A DNA stretch of 35,073 nucleotides from NCBI GenBank assembly GCA_031292215.1, contig JARLHO010000114.1, positions 1 to 35,073 of the forward strand. The letters are read 5' to 3'. The position numbers were made by a program, and so were the translations under genes. Below are positions 31,602-35,073 of the stretch, one piece after another. The DNA is from Syntrophobacteraceae bacterium (lineage in GTDB: Bacteria; Desulfobacterota; Syntrophobacteria; Syntrophobacterales; Syntrophobacteraceae). Within the stretch, counting starts at the first letter, position 1; each line of letters starts with the position of its first letter. The notes under the pieces are model-generated. The model ran no database searches. It had not been told where the DNA came from and was given only the letters and a program-made list of their open reading frames with translations.

Positions 31602-32615
31602 TCAGATGTGCGGACGGGCCGAACTAAGCTGCATGGTCTGCTCGCTTCCATCCGATGCCGCCCCGAATTCCTGCGCCCAGAAATAGCGGTAGCCGCTTGT
31701 CTCGTTTACGGCATCGCTAACACCTATCTGGCGAAAGTCGGAGTTCATGATGTTTGAGCGGTGCTCCGAGCTGCTAAGAAGGCATTCGAACGCCTCCTCG
31801 GGTGTGGCGAGGCCCGCGGCCAGATTCTCTCCAACCGTGGAAACCGGGTATCCGCTGGCGAAGACATTCCGATAGAACGGTTCGCCGTTGCTCATCTCAT
31901 GGGAGCAAATGTCGTGTGAGGCCATATCGACGGCGTGGCGCCGCGCGGCCTCTGTCAGTTGGCCATTGTACTCAAGAGCCGGAAGCCCGTCGGCTTTCCT
32001 TTCAAGATTTACCAGTTCGACCATTTTTCTCGCATCCGATGTCAATCCGGTCGCGGTGCAATCCGGGCAAACCGTGTTCTGCGCGACCCGGGTTCCTGCG
32101 GCCGACCCGGCTGCGGAACCGCTCCGCCAGGGATAGGCGAGCTCCCTGATCACATACCGCTGCGAACCGTCTGCGCCTTGTGCTGCAACGGGGCGAATCT
32201 GGATGATGGAGGTCGGAAGATATACCGAGGCATACAGAAAGCCTTCTCGCACGACCAGGATGAGTTTGCCGCCCTGGATCCCCTCGATTGCGCCCGTCCA
32301 CAGCAAAAATCCGTTCGAATCCCTTTGCTTTTCTTTGAGCCGCGCACTCAGGTGGAGGTCATGGAATAAATCCAGCTTGATCGAGGTAAGCTTTGACCCG
32401 AGCATAAGCTTTTCGGGGTCCAGCCGCGCAACTCTTTGCCGAACTACTTCCCGGCTGAGCGGCCGCAAGCCCGGCTGAGCGCCGGAAACCGAAACGTTTG
32501 TCACGGTTGCTCCGTAAGCCGGTCCCGCGTCGGCTACCAGCAAAACCTCTGAGTGGGCGGCCGAGGCCGACAAAAGCATGCAAAGAATCGCCGCTGACAA
32601 AAATCCCGATTTCAT
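31602..32615 (-). CDS. CAP/SCP-domain secreted protein, paralogue 2
   Basis: A 337-residue exported protein. A Sec signal peptide (KSGFLSAAILCMLLSASAAHS) is followed by about 160 residues shared with paralogue 1 (PEKLMLGSKLTSIKLDLFHDLHLSARL, then GGKLILVVREGFLYASVYLPTSIIQIRPVA) and a C-terminal CAP domain: RRHAVDMASHD, CSHEMS, GYPVSTVGENLAAGLATPEEAFE, SSEHRSNIMNSDFRQIGVSD and FWAQEFG. The His and Glu residues of the CAP cavity are present. Unlike paralogue 1 it has no lipobox, so it is periplasmic or extracellular. Start ATG 32615 is chosen for GGAGGG about 6 bases upstream; an in-frame ATG at 32651 would spoil the signal peptide. Tandem duplication is evident. Confidence 0.92.
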   Translation of the reverse strand: MKSGFLSAAILCMLLSASAAHSEVLLVADAGPAYGATVTNVSVSGAQPGLRPLSREVVRQRVARLDPEKLMLGSKLTSIKLDLFHDLHLSARLKEKQRDSNGFLLWTGAIEGIQGGKLILVVREGFLYASVYLPTSIIQIRPVAAQGADGSQRYVIRELAYPWRSGSAAGSAAGTRVAQNTVCPDCTATGLTSDARKMVELVNLERKADGLPALEYNGQLTEAARRHAVDMASHDICSHEMSNGEPFYRNVFASGYPVSTVGENLAAGLATPEEAFECLLSSSEHRSNIMNSDFRQIGVSDAVNETSGYRYFWAQEFGAASDGSEQTMQLSSARPHI

Positions 32616-32713
32616 GGTGGTCCCTCCGCGTCCGTGGGCTTGAGGGGCCATCCGGCTACCCGGAGGACCGCCTGCCGTCCCTGGTTTATGAGCCCCTTTC
32701 GGTGAAAGAGGCT
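32616..32713 (-). promoter_or_regulatory. Conserved 5' leader of CAP paralogue 2 (candidate RNA switch)
   Basis: On the minus strand the leader carries AAAGGGGC (32692-32699), ATAAACC, GCAGGCGGTCCTC, GGCCCCTC-AAGCC and ACGGACGCGGAGGGACC, matching the leader of paralogue 1 block by block. AGGGGC can pair with GCCCCT to form a closing stem; the alternative pairing of GGCCCCTC with GAGGGACC would cover the ribosome binding site. It lacks the paired GCAAACC/GCAAAGCC blocks of GEMM-I riboswitches. Confidence 0.5.
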
Positions 32714-32995
32714 ATCAGGAGGTTAGGCAATCACCATGCCTAGGAAAGGAGATAGGAGGAGGGATGACTTTTGTAAATCATATCAAGCGGGTATCTTTTG
32801 ATGGAGACGGTGGGATCCTTGGCGCTTCCTTTAGCAATTGCGAGTATGGTATCTAATCGATCAAATAGATAACGAAATCGTAATTGGGCGTGAGCGGTTC
32901 GACTATCGGGCGCTCTGGCGCGATTTAGGAGCGGCCGGAGCGGGCCAAAAGCCGATTGCCGGGCGCAAAAAATTTATTTGTGGAAAAGCCCTAAA
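32714..32995. other. Gene-free stretch upstream of the CAP paralogue 2 leader
   Basis: The promoter of paralogue 2 should lie here on the minus strand; I can name no convincing boxes. The last 76 bases are a diverged half of an inverted-repeat element (32920-32992). Confidence 0.45.
32920..32992 (+). repeat. Diverged right half of the AGGGCTTGTCCG element
   Basis: It aligns from GCGATTTAGGAGCGGCC through GGCCAAAAGCCG to ATTTATTTGTGG and AAAGCCCT with bases 14346-14417 of the complete element, in the same orientation. The left half is not recognisable. It ends three bases before the end of the small gene at 32996. Confidence 0.6.
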
Positions 32996-33211
32996 TCACC
33001 CTCTCAAGGAAATCGTAAAAAGCCTCGCCCCCTCGCTTAGAGCGCCTTCTAGTCCGACGGCGAAGCCGTGTTCGTCCTCGACGCGGATCTCCCCGGAAAG
33101 CGCCGCAAAGTAGAGGCTCTGATCAAATGCTATGAGGGCGTGCTTTACTTGCATGCCCCGGTAGAGGGAGGTCTTGTGACCATTTACGAAGACCTCGATC
33201 GTCTCGCTCAA
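32996..33211 (-). CDS. Small conserved-looking protein, 71 aa, coupled to the 5'-nucleotidase
   Basis: I recognise no named family. The sequence (EVFVNGHKTSLYRGMQVKHALI, then a central acidic stretch RVEDEHGF and a terminal ARLFTISLRG) is compatible with a small beta-grasp-like fold but lacks the C-terminal Gly-Gly of ThiS/MoaD. There is no signal peptide. Its ATG overlaps the nucleotidase stop codon by four bases (ATGA), so translation is coupled. A role linked to the nucleotidase is suggested only by this coupling; its partner is exported while this protein appears cytoplasmic. Confidence 0.7.
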   Translation of the reverse strand: MSETIEVFVNGHKTSLYRGMQVKHALIAFDQSLYFAALSGEIRVEDEHGFAVGLEGALSEGARLFTISLRG

Positions 33212-34791
33212 TGGGAGCCGCCTCCCTCCCGCAGGATTATCCTGCCCGCGCCCCCCGTCTTTACCGGAGAATTATTCCCGATGTATTGGGCCACGGCGTC
33301 GCGAAGCGATTGCCCGGTTGAGATATCGCGGCCCTGCTTAAAGACCTCGAACCGGTCGCCTCCGGAGGCAAGGAAATCATTTGTCGCGACCCTGTAGGTG
33401 GCCCCCTCATCGAGGGGCTTTCCGCCGACCTTTATCGATACGGCCCGCTCACCGGGCGGTTTTGACAGGTCGAACACTATTTGTATCCCCGAAACCTGGA
33501 GAGAGATGCGTCCGTAGGCCGCGCTACGCTCGATCGCTTCCCGGACCTGTTTTCCCGATAGAGTCATGGACACGATGTTGTCGTCGAAGGGAAGGGTCGT
33601 AAAAACTTCGTTAAGCGTTATCGGCCCGGCGGGTATGTTGTCTCGGATGCCCCCGTTGTTTTCGAAGGCGATTTGAGCCCCTGAGGCATCGCGCATGGCA
33701 TCGGCGATGAGGTCGCCAAGGTTGCTCTCCTCCGCCGAGTCCCTCCTAAGATCCACTGCCGCTGTGCCTATCGTCTTGGAGAATTCGGCCTGAATCTTTG
33801 CTTCATATTTATCCACGATCCGCGCGACTTCGGGATCGGGGGGGGCCGCTTGGGGGGAAACCGCCACAAGTTCGTTTTGGCGGGTAAAGGTGAGGATCTT
33901 TTTCGTCTCCGGGTCAAAAGAGATCTTCATGACCCCCAGATACCGGCCGTAGGATCCGGCCTGCACAATGACTGTGCCCGATTCGACAACCGGGTCCATT
34001 ACGACCGTATGGCTGTGTCCGCCGACAATCAGGTCGATTCCCCTCACTTGTCCGGCCAGTTGCTCGTCGCTGTTAAGCCCCAGGTGCGTAAGAGCTATGA
34101 CGATCGAAGCCCCCTTGGCCCTGACCTCCCGGATTAAGGACGGCATGACCGATGAAGGTGAGGAAAACGTGAGATCGGCCACATTTTCCGGTTTTGTCGT
34201 GTAGCGGGTCGTGGGGGTCGTAAGGCCGATTACGGCAATTCGAACGCCTTTTCTCTGTAAAATTATATACGGTTTTACCCCTTCGATCGGTCCACCCTCG
34301 GGCGTGGTAATGTTTGCCGAAATGACCGGAAAAGATGCCCATGAAATAATGGAGTGAAGCACACCCTGTCCCCAGTCGAATTCGTGGTTGCCAAGGGCCA
34401 TTGCGTCGAAATGGAGGTAATTCATGATTTCCACCACCGGTTTTCCGTGGAACACATTGGACTCGGGGGTTCCCTGGAACATGTCGCCGGCCGATAAAAG
34501 AATCGTTCCCTGAGGGTTTTTCGCCCTTTGGGTTTCGATCATTGTAGCCAGGTACGCCGCCCCGCCGACTTTGCGGCCGTGGTCTAAAATCTTGCCGACA
34601 AAGGGAGAAAAAGGCACGATATGGCCATGGGTATCGTTTACGTGAAGGATGGTAAGACTTACTACCGGGTTTTGCGACCGGCCGGCGAACGCCCCCGGGA
34701 TTACCGGCGGCAGCAGGACAGATAGAAAAATAAGCAGGGCGGCCGTGGAACCGGCCAAGACTCCACGTCTGAATCCATGGGGAATTCGCAT
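33208..34791 (-). CDS. 5'-nucleotidase / 2',3'-cyclic phosphodiesterase family protein (UshA-like), exported
   Basis: A 527-residue periplasmic phosphoesterase. A signal peptide (about residues 1-36) precedes a metallophosphatase domain with two-metal motifs HVNDTHGH, GDMFQG, GNHEFDWG, LTHLG and GGHSHT, then the C-terminal 5'-nucleotidase domain with FENNGGIRDNIP, LPFDDNIV and NDFLASGGDRF, which carries the nucleobase-binding region. It would release nucleosides and phosphate from nucleotides. Start ATG 34791 is chosen for AGAGGA upstream and a good signal peptide; an in-frame upstream ATG at 34929 would bury the signal sequence. The stop overlaps the small gene downstream. Confidence 0.92.
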   Translation of the reverse strand: MRIPHGFRRGVLAGSTAALLIFLSVLLPPVIPGAFAGRSQNPVVSLTILHVNDTHGHIVPFSPFVGKILDHGRKVGGAAYLATMIETQRAKNPQGTILLSAGDMFQGTPESNVFHGKPVVEIMNYLHFDAMALGNHEFDWGQGVLHSIISWASFPVISANITTPEGGPIEGVKPYIILQRKGVRIAVIGLTTPTTRYTTKPENVADLTFSSPSSVMPSLIREVRAKGASIVIALTHLGLNSDEQLAGQVRGIDLIVGGHSHTVVMDPVVESGTVIVQAGSYGRYLGVMKISFDPETKKILTFTRQNELVAVSPQAAPPDPEVARIVDKYEAKIQAEFSKTIGTAAVDLRRDSAEESNLGDLIADAMRDASGAQIAFENNGGIRDNIPAGPITLNEVFTTLPFDDNIVSMTLSGKQVREAIERSAAYGRISLQVSGIQIVFDLSKPPGERAVSIKVGGKPLDEGATYRVATNDFLASGGDRFEVFKQGRDISTGQSLRDAVAQYIGNNSPVKTGGAGRIILREGGGSH

Positions 34792-35073
34792 CGTTTTTCC
34801 TCTCTGATACGCTGGATATTCGATATAGCGCTCGGCCCAAAGCGACCAAAGCGGAACATAGTCATAAAAAAATTCAGAAAAATTACCAAGAACCTGCATT
34901 TCATCCACTTCGCTCCATGGCCGAGACAACCATCAGGATTGGGGTCTGGACGCGCATAATTGGCCCGCTGAGGCCGTTTAGAGCCGGGGATGCATCCCGC
35001 CTCATTTTTCAATAAAAATGGCCCCAAAAGGCAAATCTCGCGGACTATTTTCGTAGTAATATCAAGTAGTTAC
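34792..35073. other. Upstream region of the 5'-nucleotidase gene, window end
   Basis: No gene is seen in these 282 bases. The ribosome binding site AGAGGA of the nucleotidase lies at about 34797-34802. AT-rich stretches (about 34858-34885 and 35000-35020) could contain its promoter, but no box pair stands out. The last 70 bases show no feature. Confidence 0.4.

Noticed and set aside
32616-32713. GEMM-I (cyclic di-GMP/cGAMP) riboswitch in the CAP leaders
   Set aside because: Partial resemblance (GGGACG, GGTAGCCGG) exists in one leader only; the conserved GCAAACC, GNRA-capped P2 and GCAAAGCC parts are missing and the other leader does not match.

Overview
The window looks like chromosomal DNA of an anaerobic, moderately GC-rich bacterium, most likely a deltaproteobacterium (Desulfobacterota, Syntrophobacter/Desulfomonile-like). 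This is inferred from gene content: an oxygen-sensitive 4-hydroxybutyryl-CoA dehydratase, a DUF4213/DUF364 protein, sigma-54 control, U32 peptidases, and dispersed GC-rich repeats built on C-runs facing G-runs. The species cannot be named from sequence alone.

Layout. 1-2651: tail of a probable transposase, an unrecognised gene, a DUF4213/DUF364 gene (minus strand) and repeats. 2652-11934: M24 peptidase, a sigma-54 activator, a metallo-beta-lactamase lactonase behind a clear -24/-12 promoter, then a minus-strand operon abfD - small Cys-rich protein - abfT, and upstream of it nfo (endonuclease IV). Together these suggest a lactone/4-hydroxybutyrate to crotonyl-CoA module: the lactonase opens a lactone such as gamma-butyrolactone, AbfT activates 4-hydroxybutyrate, AbfD dehydrates it. 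The lactone substrate is inference. 11935-15251: an accessory stretch holding a 218-bp element with 30-bp perfect terminal inverted repeats, a Uma2-family gene whose expected start codon reads ATA, a ParD/ParE pair with an operator-like site, a second inverted-repeat element, and two unusual short-period arrays (13-bp and 11-bp).

15252-30293: mostly housekeeping and transport. purB overlaps a U32 peptidase gene; then a DJ-1/PfpI protein, a TPR-glycosyltransferase fusion, a GtrA protein, a NodIJ-like ABC exporter, an Old Yellow Enzyme homologue, dCMP deaminase, thioredoxin reductase, a small membrane protein, and an HlyD-ATPase-permease efflux operon. 30369-34791 (all minus): two paralogous secreted CAP-domain proteins, each preceded by the same roughly 100-nt leader, then a UshA-like 5'-nucleotidase overlapping a 71-residue protein.

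The best candidate for something undescribed is the paired CAP leader. Its conserved C-run can pair either with a 5' G-run or with the Shine-Dalgarno region, the logic of a translational riboswitch, and it does not match a riboswitch class I recognise. No tRNA, rRNA or CRISPR array was seen.
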